Positions 14,506 through 21,681 of a stretch of DNA of 36,368 bases are shown here, in pieces; positions within the stretch are counted from its first letter, which is position 1, and every line of letters begins with the position of its first letter. The DNA is from Pelolinea sp. (GTDB lineage: Bacteria; Chloroflexota; Anaerolineae; Anaerolineales; Anaerolineaceae), in assembly GCA_030692365.1 (NCBI GenBank), contig JAUYCC010000020.1, positions 1-36,368 on the forward strand. The letters are read 5' to 3'. The position numbers and the translations under genes were made by a program. Below the pieces are notes generated by a model. That model ran no database searches. It was not told the origin of the DNA and saw only the letters and a program-made list of their open reading frames with translations.

Positions 14506-16119
14506 ATGACGCAACGTCGAATTACAGATGATTTATCCGCTCTGTTTGCGGTTTTACCCACAAAATATATATCTGCCATCCGTGATAACAACAACGTGGA
14601 TGACCTGCTCGAGATTATCATGGACCTCGGCCGACTGCCTATGGCGCGCTTTGTGGACCGTGAGATTGAGATTTGTGACCAGGAAGTAACGCGTGAAGAG
14701 ATAGATGAGGTGGTCGCCCATATCGGCGATTTTGATGCTGACAACCGTGCGGGCATTGAACGAACCTTGCATCGTATTTCTGCTATACGCAATAAACATG
14801 GCGCCGAGATCGGCCTCACCTGCCGGGTAGGGCGAGCGGTTTACGGCACTATAGATATCATCGAGGACCTGGTGCTTTCAGGTAAGAGTATCCTGCTGCT
14901 CGGCAGGCCGGGCATCGGCAAAACCACCATGCTGCGCGAAGCCGCCCGCATTCTGGCAGAAAAGACGCGCGTGGTGATTGTGGATACTTCCAACGAAATC
15001 GGCGGCGATGGCGACGTGCCACACCCCGCGGTTGGGCGCGCCCGCCGCATGCAGGTATCGCAGCCTTCCCTGCAGCATGAGGTGATGATCGAGGCGGTTG
15101 AGAACCACAACCCCGAGGTGATCGTGATTGACGAGATCGGGCGAGAACTGGAAGCCGCCGCAGCCCGCACCATCGCGGAACGCGGTGTGCAGCTGGTGGC
15201 TACCGCCCACGGGCGCACGCTGGAAAACCTGTTGCTTAATCCCACCCTGTCCGATCTGGTGGGCGGTATTGAATCGGTCACTCTTTCCGATGAAGAAGCC
15301 CGCCGGCGCGGCACCCAGAAAACGGTGCTTGAACGCCGTGCACCGCCGACCTTTGACGTGCTGATCGAACTCCAGGAACGCGACCGGCTGGCAGTGCATG
15401 AAGATGTGGCTGCTTCTGTTGACAACATGCTGCGTGGTTTCGCGCTGCAACCCGAGCTCCGCTACCGCGATGAGAATGACGAAATTCGCATCGAAAAGCC
15501 CGAACGCCGCAATGTGGCAAGTCCGGTTGGCTCTCAGGGACTGCGGCGATCCTTCCCCAACGGCTTTGCCAACAGCAAAGAAACCGGGCGCAAGAATGCT
15601 GAAAGCAATCCTTTCCCCCTCGAAGAGACATCATCCGAGCCGCCTTTGTCTCTCAAGCCCGTGACCATTTACGCCTATGGCGTTGCCCGCAACCGCCTTG
15701 AACAGGCCGCCCGCAGGCTGGGCGTGCCCACCAAAATAGCACGCGACCTGAACCAGGCAGATATGCTTATTACTTTAAAGTCATATTACCGCAAACGCCA
15801 GCAGCCTATTCTGAACGCTGAAGAACGCGGCATCCCAATTATCGTACTGCGCTCAAATTCAGTCATCCAGATTGAACAGTCGTTGGCTGAAATCTACAAC
15901 TTGTCCGAGGCGCCCGGCAAGAACGCGGACATGGAAGAGGCCAGCGCCCAAACTCAGGCCGCCATTGAGGCTGTGCGCAACGGTCAGCGCTGGGTGGATC
16001 TGCCGCCAACGTCACCGCGCGTGCGCCGTATGCAGCATGAAATTATCCGCGAAGCGGAGCTGGTCTCACATTCCTACGGCAAAGAACCCGGCCGGCGTGT
16101 CAGAGTGTTCAGGGAGTAA
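14506..16119 (+). CDS. AAA/SpoIIIAA-type ATPase with C-terminal R3H nucleic-acid-binding domain
   Basis: A 537-aa cytoplasmic ATPase. The N-terminal third includes a Ycf45/SpoIIIAA-like region (LTCRVGRAVYGTIDIIEDLVLSGKSILLLG). It runs into Walker A GRPGIGKTT (133-141), DTSNEIGGDGDVPH, the Walker B-like EVIVIDEIGREL and the sensor-like LVATAHGRTLENLL. After a linker (about 310-385) comes a second alpha/beta segment (VTIYAYGVARNRLEQAARRLG). The last 60 residues look like R3H (DLPPTSPRVRRMQHEIIREAELVSHSYGKEPGRRVRV), binding single-stranded DNA or RNA. The family is conserved in Chloroflexi, cyanobacteria and plastids, with no firm role. The ATG is preceded by GAAGAGG. tmk starts 3 nt after the stop. 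Confidence 0.9.
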   Translation: MTQRRITDDLSALFAVLPTKYISAIRDNNNVDDLLEIIMDLGRLPMARFVDREIEICDQEVTREEIDEVVAHIGDFDADNRAGIERTLHRISAIRNKHGAEIGLTCRVGRAVYGTIDIIEDLVLSGKSILLLGRPGIGKTTMLREAARILAEKTRVVIVDTSNEIGGDGDVPHPAVGRARRMQVSQPSLQHEVMIEAVENHNPEVIVIDEIGRELEAAAARTIAERGVQLVATAHGRTLENLLLNPTLSDLVGGIESVTLSDEEARRRGTQKTVLERRAPPTFDVLIELQERDRLAVHEDVAASVDNMLRGFALQPELRYRDENDEIRIEKPERRNVASPVGSQGLRRSFPNGFANSKETGRKNAESNPFPLEETSSEPPLSLKPVTIYAYGVARNRLEQAARRLGVPTKIARDLNQADMLITLKSYYRKRQQPILNAEERGIPIIVLRSNSVIQIEQSLAEIYNLSEAPGKNADMEEASAQTQAAIEAVRNGQRWVDLPPTSPRVRRMQHEIIREAELVSHSYGKEPGRRVRVFRE

Positions 16120-16122
16120 CGC

Positions 16123-16746
16123 ATGTTCATAACGCTTGAAGGTCCTGACGGCAGCGGCAAGACGAAACAGATACAACCCCTGGCTAATTTTCTAAAGGAA
16201 AATGGATTTACCGTTTTTACAGCCCGCGAACCGGGCGGTACATCCATTGGCGACCAGGTACGCACCATCCTGATGAACCTGGAAAATACCAGCATGCGCC
16301 AACGAACCGAAACTCTGCTTTTTTGCGCGGCTCGCGCGCAATTGGTTGAAGAAGTTATCCGTCCGCACCTTGACCGTGGCGAAGTGGTGCTGCTCGACCG
16401 TTACGCGGATTCCACCATGGCTTACCAGGGATACGGCCACCAGAACGACCTGACGCTCATTAGAAACCTGCTGGACTTTGCCACCGGCGGGCTAAAACCC
16501 GACCTGACTTTGCTGCTGGATTTGGACCCTGAAGTCGGCCTGCGTCGCCGCCAGGTTGGGGGCGATGAATGGAACCGCCTGGACGCTTACCAGCTCCAGT
16601 ACCACCAACGGGTGCGCCATGGATATCTGCAAATGGCTGCCGCCGAGCCCGCTCGCTGGCGCGTGGTTGATGCCAGTCAGCCGCCGGATATGGTACAATC
16701 CAGAATCCAAGGGGTATTATTATTATATTTATCTAATTTATCCTAA
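16123..16746 (+). CDS. tmk: thymidylate kinase
   Basis: Phosphorylates dTMP to dTDP on the way to dTTP. The 207-aa P-loop kinase has the family N-terminus FITLEGPDGSGKT (P-loop 7-14), the REPGGT motif that binds the nucleotide, DRYADSTMAYQGYG (DR motif) and a LID region (about 140-155). It starts 3 nt after the R3H ATPase, with GGGAG inside that gene's end as ribosome site, so the two are co-expressed. The last residues (LLLYLSNLS) are AT-rich and hydrophobic, unlike the rest, and overlap a candidate promoter for the next gene. Confidence 0.96.
   Translation: MFITLEGPDGSGKTKQIQPLANFLKENGFTVFTAREPGGTSIGDQVRTILMNLENTSMRQRTETLLFCAARAQLVEEVIRPHLDRGEVVLLDRYADSTMAYQGYGHQNDLTLIRNLLDFATGGLKPDLTLLLDLDPEVGLRRRQVGGDEWNRLDAYQLQYHQRVRHGYLQMAAAEPARWRVVDASQPPDMVQSRIQGVLLLYLSNLS
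16691..16699 (+). promoter_or_regulatory. candidate extended -10 promoter for the DsbA-cyclophilin gene
   Basis: TGG-TACAAT has the TGn extension and lies inside the 3' end of tmk. Start of transcription would fall near 16706, leaving a leader of about 64 nt before the ATG at 16770. No clear -35 box is present, as expected for an extended -10 promoter. Confidence 0.35.
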
Positions 16747-16769
16747 TAAGAACCGGAAAGGTAAATTCC

Positions 16770-18077
16770 ATGAAAAAAATACTTCTACCCGCTGTGCTGA
16801 TCCTCGCGATCCTCCTCTCGGCCTGCAATGCCGCGAGTAAACCTGCAGAAGCCACGGCAGTACCGACAACCACTCCGACCGAAGTGGCAACCAGCGGCGG
16901 CGATCAAACTGCCAGCGGCGCTGCAATCACCAGCGACGCTAATCCTTGTGTTCCCTACAACCTGCTCAGCCAATCCTTGACAACTCCCTTTCCGGGGCTG
17001 CCTGAAGTGACCGATGCGGATTACATTGTTGGACCCAAAGATGCCTCCATCACCTTTATGGTTTACAGCGAACCGCAGTGCCCATACTGCGCCCAATTTG
17101 ATCCCCTTATCGAAAGTTTTACAGCCCTTTACCCGAACGATGTGCGCTTTGTCTTCCGCCTGCGCCCGTTCCCTGAATCCTTCCACGATAAATCCATCCT
17201 TGCTTCCCAGGCCATGGTCGCGGCAGGCTTGCAGGGCAAGTTTGATGAATTCAGAATTTGGATCTTCTTACATCAAAACAAGAATCCCAATAATCCGGCT
17301 GTAGCCGACCTGCCCGATACCGAATTTTGGGCTGGCCTAGCACCTGCTGACCTGGATGAATGGCTGAAGGAGCGTATTCCGGAATTAGGCATTGAACCTG
17401 ATCAATTCCTGAAAGATATGTTCAGCGATGCAGTGGTTAAAGAAGTTCAGGATGCTAAAGCCAGCGCGGATGCCATTGGCATCAGCGGTACACCCACCCT
17501 GTTCATCAATGGCTACCAGTGGTCTGAAAACCAGCGCGGCAACGAGATTTTCTCCATTTACACCAAACTGCTTCTCAACCGGGATAAAGAATACGCGGCC
17601 TGCCCGGCGATTACGGTTGACAATTCCAAATCTTATTCCGCCACCATCACTACCACCAAGGGTGATATCGTGGTGGACCTGTTTGCAGATAAAGCCCCCA
17701 ACGCAGTGAACAGCTTCATTTTCCTCGCCCGCGAAGGCTGGTATAACAACCTGCCCATCATCAGCACTGACCAGTTCGTGCTTTCCGGCGATCCAACCGA
17801 TACCGGTTACGGCGGACCTGGATATGCCTACAAAGATGAAATTGACAGCACCCTCAATTTTAATGAACCGGGGACGTTGGCCATCTTTGGGGTTGGTGCC
17901 GGTTTGAACGGCAGTACCTTCTTCATCAACAAGATCGCGCTGACCGGCCAGGAAGGGCGCACCATTTTTGGCAAGGTGACCTCTGGTCTGGATGTGCTCA
18001 ATAAACTGGAATTGCGTGACAACATTTTTAATCCCGCGTTGGATACGGTGCTCAGCGTCACCATCACTGAAAAATAA
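16770..18077 (+). CDS. lipoprotein: DsbA-like thioredoxin domain fused to a cyclophilin domain
   Basis: A 435-aa exported lipoprotein. The signal peptide ends in a lipobox LSAC with lipidated C19, followed by a Thr/Ala/Ser-rich linker (20-55). Residues about 70-260 form a DsbA/thioredoxin-4 domain with redox motif CPYC (C104-C107) and cis-Pro loop SGTPTLFING. Residues about 285-435 form a cyclophilin-type peptidyl-prolyl isomerase domain (ATITTTKGDIVVDLFADKAPNAVNSF, SGDPTDTGYGGPGY). The catalytic Arg-Phe-Gln positions of cyclophilin (normally in FHRVI..FMIQGGDP) are not conserved, so this half may only bind. The expected role is disulfide exchange and folding of envelope proteins. It overlaps the PrsW-like gene by one base. 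Confidence 0.9.
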   Translation: MKKILLPAVLILAILLSACNAASKPAEATAVPTTTPTEVATSGGDQTASGAAITSDANPCVPYNLLSQSLTTPFPGLPEVTDADYIVGPKDASITFMVYSEPQCPYCAQFDPLIESFTALYPNDVRFVFRLRPFPESFHDKSILASQAMVAAGLQGKFDEFRIWIFLHQNKNPNNPAVADLPDTEFWAGLAPADLDEWLKERIPELGIEPDQFLKDMFSDAVVKEVQDAKASADAIGISGTPTLFINGYQWSENQRGNEIFSIYTKLLLNRDKEYAACPAITVDNSKSYSATITTTKGDIVVDLFADKAPNAVNSFIFLAREGWYNNLPIISTDQFVLSGDPTDTGYGGPGYAYKDEIDSTLNFNEPGTLAIFGVGAGLNGSTFFINKIALTGQEGRTIFGKVTSGLDVLNKLELRDNIFNPALDTVLSVTITEK

Positions 18078-19321
18078 TGCCTTCTGAAAGTAAAAAACTG
18101 CCCGGTGCTCTGCTGCTTGTGCTCAGCGCGCTGGGCTTTTTAATTGGCATGCTGGCTGCCGCGGGTGTTATCTTCAGCCTGGTCAGACTTCCGGATTCCG
18201 CGTCTTCACCCGCTGACCTGTTGCCGGTTGCTTCCGCTGGTGCGCTGGCGCTTCTCACTGGAATGCTGCATCTGCCAGCCCTGGTTATTACGCTTAAGTC
18301 ATTGCGCGGTAAAGCCACACCGATCAACCAGCCCGCCTTGTTCAAGGCAGCTTCACTGGCCGGCCTTGGCTGGCTGATCATTATGGTTGCCGGGGTTTTT
18401 GCAATCCGCGCGCAGGCTGCCTGGTATATATTTGTGCCGCTCACCCTGCTGGCGGTTGCTATTCCGGTCTGGTGGCTGGTGGAGTTCAGCCGGCGCGGGT
18501 TGCCGCGCTCCACCGCCTTGCGCGAGTGGGGCACACTGACCATCGGCTTGTCCGCCGCGCCGCTGCTCATCATGCTCATTGAAATATTCCTGGTCGTGGT
18601 TATTGCCCTGGGGGTTTTAGTAGTGCTCAGCGGCCAGCCAGATATCATGGAACAGCTTTCCCAGGTAACGCAGAACTTTGACCTTTTTCAGGGTGGGATT
18701 GACCAGCTTGAGCAATTGATGATGGAAATGGCGCGCAATCCGGTGGTTGCCTCCGCGCTTTTCCTGATGGTCGGGGTGCTCGCGCCTTTCGTGGAGGAAC
18801 TCTTTAAACCCATGGCGCTCTGGTTCCTGCTCAAGCGCCCATTAAAGGAATATGAAGGGTATTCATTAGGCCTCATCAGCGGCGGCGCGTTTGCCCTGCT
18901 CGAAAGCGCGGGTCTGGTCAGCCAGATAGGACCTGGAACCTGGGTGCAGGCGGTCGCCCTGCGCGCAGGCACAGGCCTGCTGCACATCGGGCTGAGCGGG
19001 CTGGTGGGGTATGGGCTGGTGTCATCTTGGAACCAGAAACAATTTGGCCACGCGCTGCTTTACCTCCTTGGCGCAGCCGGGCTGCACGGCGCCTGGAACT
19101 CACTGGCGCTGCTCATCGGCTTTTCCGCTTCCAGCATACCCGCTGCCAGCGCGGCAGAATTCCAGCCGACACCCGGAAGCATTCTTTCGGTGGTGGGTAT
19201 GGTCGTGGTGTTTGGGGCACTGTTGTTCATCGTCCTGCGCATCAATAAAAAGCTGCGCCAGCCCCTGGAAAACCTTCCCCACAACCCGGCATCCCCGGCG
19301 TCACCATCTTCAGTGGAATAA
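18077..19321 (+). CDS. PrsW-family intramembrane metalloprotease-like protein
   Basis: A 414-aa polytopic membrane protein with about nine or ten hydrophobic segments. Its core matches the PrsW/CPBP-like pattern: VEELFKPMALWFLLKRP with the EExxK motif at about E239-E240, ISGGAFALLES a helix later, then LLHIGLSGLVGYGL and GLHGAWNSL with two histidines that could complete a metal site. PrsW proteins cleave anti-sigma factors within or near the membrane; the target here is unknown and no sigma factor gene is in the window. The ATG overlaps the stop of the foldase lipoprotein (TAATG), which argues for coupled production. Confidence 0.85.
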   Translation: MPSESKKLPGALLLVLSALGFLIGMLAAAGVIFSLVRLPDSASSPADLLPVASAGALALLTGMLHLPALVITLKSLRGKATPINQPALFKAASLAGLGWLIIMVAGVFAIRAQAAWYIFVPLTLLAVAIPVWWLVEFSRRGLPRSTALREWGTLTIGLSAAPLLIMLIEIFLVVVIALGVLVVLSGQPDIMEQLSQVTQNFDLFQGGIDQLEQLMMEMARNPVVASALFLMVGVLAPFVEELFKPMALWFLLKRPLKEYEGYSLGLISGGAFALLESAGLVSQIGPGTWVQAVALRAGTGLLHIGLSGLVGYGLVSSWNQKQFGHALLYLLGAAGLHGAWNSLALLIGFSASSIPAASAAEFQPTPGSILSVVGMVVVFGALLFIVLRINKKLRQPLENLPHNPASPASPSSVE

Positions 19322-19352
19322 CCAAAAGCGTTTCAACGGGGTTAATCAGTCA

Positions 19353-19358
19353 TATAAT
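19353..19358 (+). promoter_or_regulatory. candidate -10 box (TATAAT) for plsC
   Basis: A perfect TATAAT lies in the 58-nt gap between the PrsW-like gene and plsC, 22 nt before the ATG. The possible -35 region (TTTCAA at 19331-19336) is weak. Confidence 0.35.
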
Positions 19359-19379
19359 CCTAAGAAACGGTAATTATTC

Positions 19380-20006
19380 ATGAAACGAGAAACCCTGCAG
19401 CGCGTGGTGCGCTTTCTAATAAAATACCTGACCCATACAGAATTTATCAACCTGGAAAATATACCGGCTGAAGGGGCGGTTATTTTGGCGATTAACCACC
19501 TGAGCCATATAGATCCGCCGGTGCTGTTTGTCAACCCGCGCCGCCCGGATATCACCGCCCTGGTGACCACCAAGTACCAGGAAAAGCCGTTAATCAAATG
19601 GTTCACCAATGTCGCTGAAGGTATCTGGATCAACCGCGACATCGCCGATTTTTCCGCCATCCGTAAAGCTTCGGAAGAGCTGGCCAAAGGCCGGGCGCTG
19701 GGTATTGCCCCTGAAGGCACACGCAGCATGACCGGCCAAATGCAGGATGGCAAACCCGGCACCATCATGCTAGCGCTCAAGACCGGTACGCCCATCGTGC
19801 CTGTGGCCCTCACCGGCACTGAGGATGCCCTGAAAAAATTGGCACACTTCCGCCGCCCGCACATTACCGTCACCTTCGGCGAGCCCTTCACCCTGCCCGA
19901 ATTCCACCCGCATCACCGCTCCGAGGAATTACATCGCTGGACCGAAATTCTGATGCGCAAGATTGCCGTGATGCTCCCCGAAGAGTACCGCGGGGTTTAT
20001 TCCTGA
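19380..20006 (+). CDS. 1-acyl-sn-glycerol-3-phosphate acyltransferase family protein
   Basis: Transfers an acyl chain to lysophosphatidic acid in phospholipid synthesis, at the inner face of the membrane. The 208-aa protein has the acyltransferase catalytic motif NHLSHID (NHx4D), the glycerol-phosphate-binding region GIWINRD, and motif III APEGTRSMTGQ. IVPVALTG follows, as in PlsC. Length is typical of short PlsC enzymes; an N-terminal hydrophobic stretch is weak. No strong ribosome site precedes the ATG. A relation to plsC is certain at family level; substrate preference is not. Confidence 0.9.
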   Translation: MKRETLQRVVRFLIKYLTHTEFINLENIPAEGAVILAINHLSHIDPPVLFVNPRRPDITALVTTKYQEKPLIKWFTNVAEGIWINRDIADFSAIRKASEELAKGRALGIAPEGTRSMTGQMQDGKPGTIMLALKTGTPIVPVALTGTEDALKKLAHFRRPHITVTFGEPFTLPEFHPHHRSEELHRWTEILMRKIAVMLPEEYRGVYS

Positions 20007-20029
20007 TTTCATTCATATATACTTAACCC

Positions 20030-21577
20030 ATGCCTTTACTTTGGCTGGGTTTGTGCGTCATCGCCGGCATTTTTATTTCTGCCAATGTCCAGGCAGCGTG
20101 GTATCTCTGGGCAATCCCTTTCTTTTCAGGTCTTCTGATTTCAATTCCGGAATATCTTTTTTTAAGGAATTACCAACACCCGTTATTATCCAAAAAACTG
20201 TTCAGTGTCCCGTTCAGCCTGCTTCTGGCGGCCTTCGCGCTGGGCGGATGGCGTTTTCAGTCAGCGCTTCCGAACCCCACACCTGATGACCTGGCAAATT
20301 ACCAGCCGGTTGAGAATGCCGTGGTTACAGGTACGGTCATCTCTTTTCCGGAACTTTCATCTAATTCATCCTCGGCAATTATCAAGGCGGAAATACTTTC
20401 GTTTCAGGGACAGGAAAGAACGGTCAACGGTAAGCTGGAATTACGCCTGCCAGGGGGTTTTCACCTTGCTTATGGTTACAGGCTGAGGTTAGAGGGATCT
20501 TTAAAATCAACCCTGGGTAAAGATGAACTCCCAAATACTTCATATCTTGCCCGCAGGGGAATTCTCACCCGTATGGCATATCCGCAAATAGAAACATTAG
20601 GCTATGGATTTGGTAATCCATTGATGGCATTTATTTATCGCGCGAGGGAAGAAGCGTATGCCTTTATTGAAAGCCAGATGCCCGTTCAGGAGTCATCGCT
20701 GCTTTCGGGTATTCTGCTGGGAATTGACTGGCACATCCCCCGTTACCTGGAAGACGCATACCGCGCTACAGGCACGGTGCATATCATTGCCATCTCTGGT
20801 TTCAACATCGCGCTGATCACCGGGCTGGTCATCCGTCTGTTTCGGCGGATCTTCACGCCTGTTTGGGCAGGGATACTGGCAATTATTGCCATTCTTTTTT
20901 ACACCCTGATGGTTGGGGCTGAGCCATCGGTAGTTCGCGCAGCAATTATGGGCAGCCTCTCAATTCCCGCTTACTATATCGGCCGGCGGATCATTGGGCT
21001 TTACAGCCTTACCGTTGCAGCTGCAGCTATGGCGCTGTTAAACCCCTTGCTCTTGTGGGATGTGGGATTTCAAATGTCTTTTTTGGCCACCCTGGGATTG
21101 ATGGTCCTGGCAGATCCTGTGGTTAAATGGTTTCAGGATTGGCTGGAAAACCGTTTTTCCGAAAGGACAACCCAGTCTGCCATGCCCGCGGTTGTTTTAA
21201 TTATCTCCACCCTGTGTGCGCAATTCGCTGTGTCACCGGTTGTGCTGGCCATGCATTCCAGCTTGCAGCTTTATTCCCTCGCAGCTAATCTGATCATATT
21301 GCCCCTCCAGCCGCCATTAATGATGTTTGGCGGTGCGGCAGTTCTTGCGGGTTTTATCCTCCCCCAGTTGGGTACGCTGCTGGCCAGGCTGGCCTGGCCG
21401 CTGGCTCGCATCTGCAATCAGGTAGCCTTGCATTTTGGCAAGGTCCGATTTGCCGAGATCAAGCTGCCTGAATATAGCTCTTGGATAGCTTGCGGAATAG
21501 TGTTGATTATCATGATATTCGCCACCATCAACCGGATATATGGAATATCCAAACCAACCTTTCCCAATCAAGAGTGA
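20030..21577 (+). CDS. ComEC/Rec2-family competence membrane protein lacking the metallo-beta-lactamase domain
   Basis: ComEC forms the membrane channel for single-stranded DNA in natural transformation. This 515-aa version has the N-terminal membrane and OB-like region (DUF4131; residues about 1-190) and the polytopic competence domain. The latter is recognisable by SLLSGILLGIDWHIP, HIIAISGFNIALITGL, GAEPSVVRAAIMG, DVGFQMSFLATLGLM and LAANLIILPLQPPLM. It ends soon after the last membrane helix. The C-terminal beta-lactamase-like nuclease domain found in about 750-aa ComEC proteins is absent, and no such gene follows. It starts 23 nt after plsC without a visible ribosome site. Confidence 0.88.
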   Translation: MPLLWLGLCVIAGIFISANVQAAWYLWAIPFFSGLLISIPEYLFLRNYQHPLLSKKLFSVPFSLLLAAFALGGWRFQSALPNPTPDDLANYQPVENAVVTGTVISFPELSSNSSSAIIKAEILSFQGQERTVNGKLELRLPGGFHLAYGYRLRLEGSLKSTLGKDELPNTSYLARRGILTRMAYPQIETLGYGFGNPLMAFIYRAREEAYAFIESQMPVQESSLLSGILLGIDWHIPRYLEDAYRATGTVHIIAISGFNIALITGLVIRLFRRIFTPVWAGILAIIAILFYTLMVGAEPSVVRAAIMGSLSIPAYYIGRRIIGLYSLTVAAAAMALLNPLLLWDVGFQMSFLATLGLMVLADPVVKWFQDWLENRFSERTTQSAMPAVVLIISTLCAQFAVSPVVLAMHSSLQLYSLAANLIILPLQPPLMMFGGAAVLAGFILPQLGTLLARLAWPLARICNQVALHFGKVRFAEIKLPEYSSWIACGIVLIIMIFATINRIYGISKPTFPNQE

Positions 21578-21598
21578 CGCTTATCCAATTTGATTGGG
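21563..21598 (+). terminator. hairpin at the end of the comEC-like gene (weak terminator)
   Basis: CCCAATCAA (21563-21571) pairs with TTGATTGGG (21590-21598) across an 18-nt loop containing the comEC-like stop codon. There is no T-run, so termination would be weak or Rho-linked. Confidence 0.4.
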
Positions 21599-21630
21599 CA
21601 TATTCTCAGTAATATTTTATAAATCGTGGT

Positions 21631-21636
21631 TATAAT
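21631..21636 (+). promoter_or_regulatory. candidate -10 box (TATAAT) for hppA
   Basis: TATAAT, preceded by TGGT, lies 46 nt before the hppA ATG in an AT-rich intergenic region. No strong -35 box is visible. Confidence 0.4.
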
Positions 21637-21681
21637 CTGAATTCTTTTAAGGTGGATTTGTTTTCTTAAGGAGTAAATGGT

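Noticed and set aside
15278-15634. Minus-strand open frames opposite the R3H ATPase (up to 195 aa)
   Set aside because: They lie entirely within a frame with intact Walker motifs and are Ser/Arg/Thr-rich shadow products.
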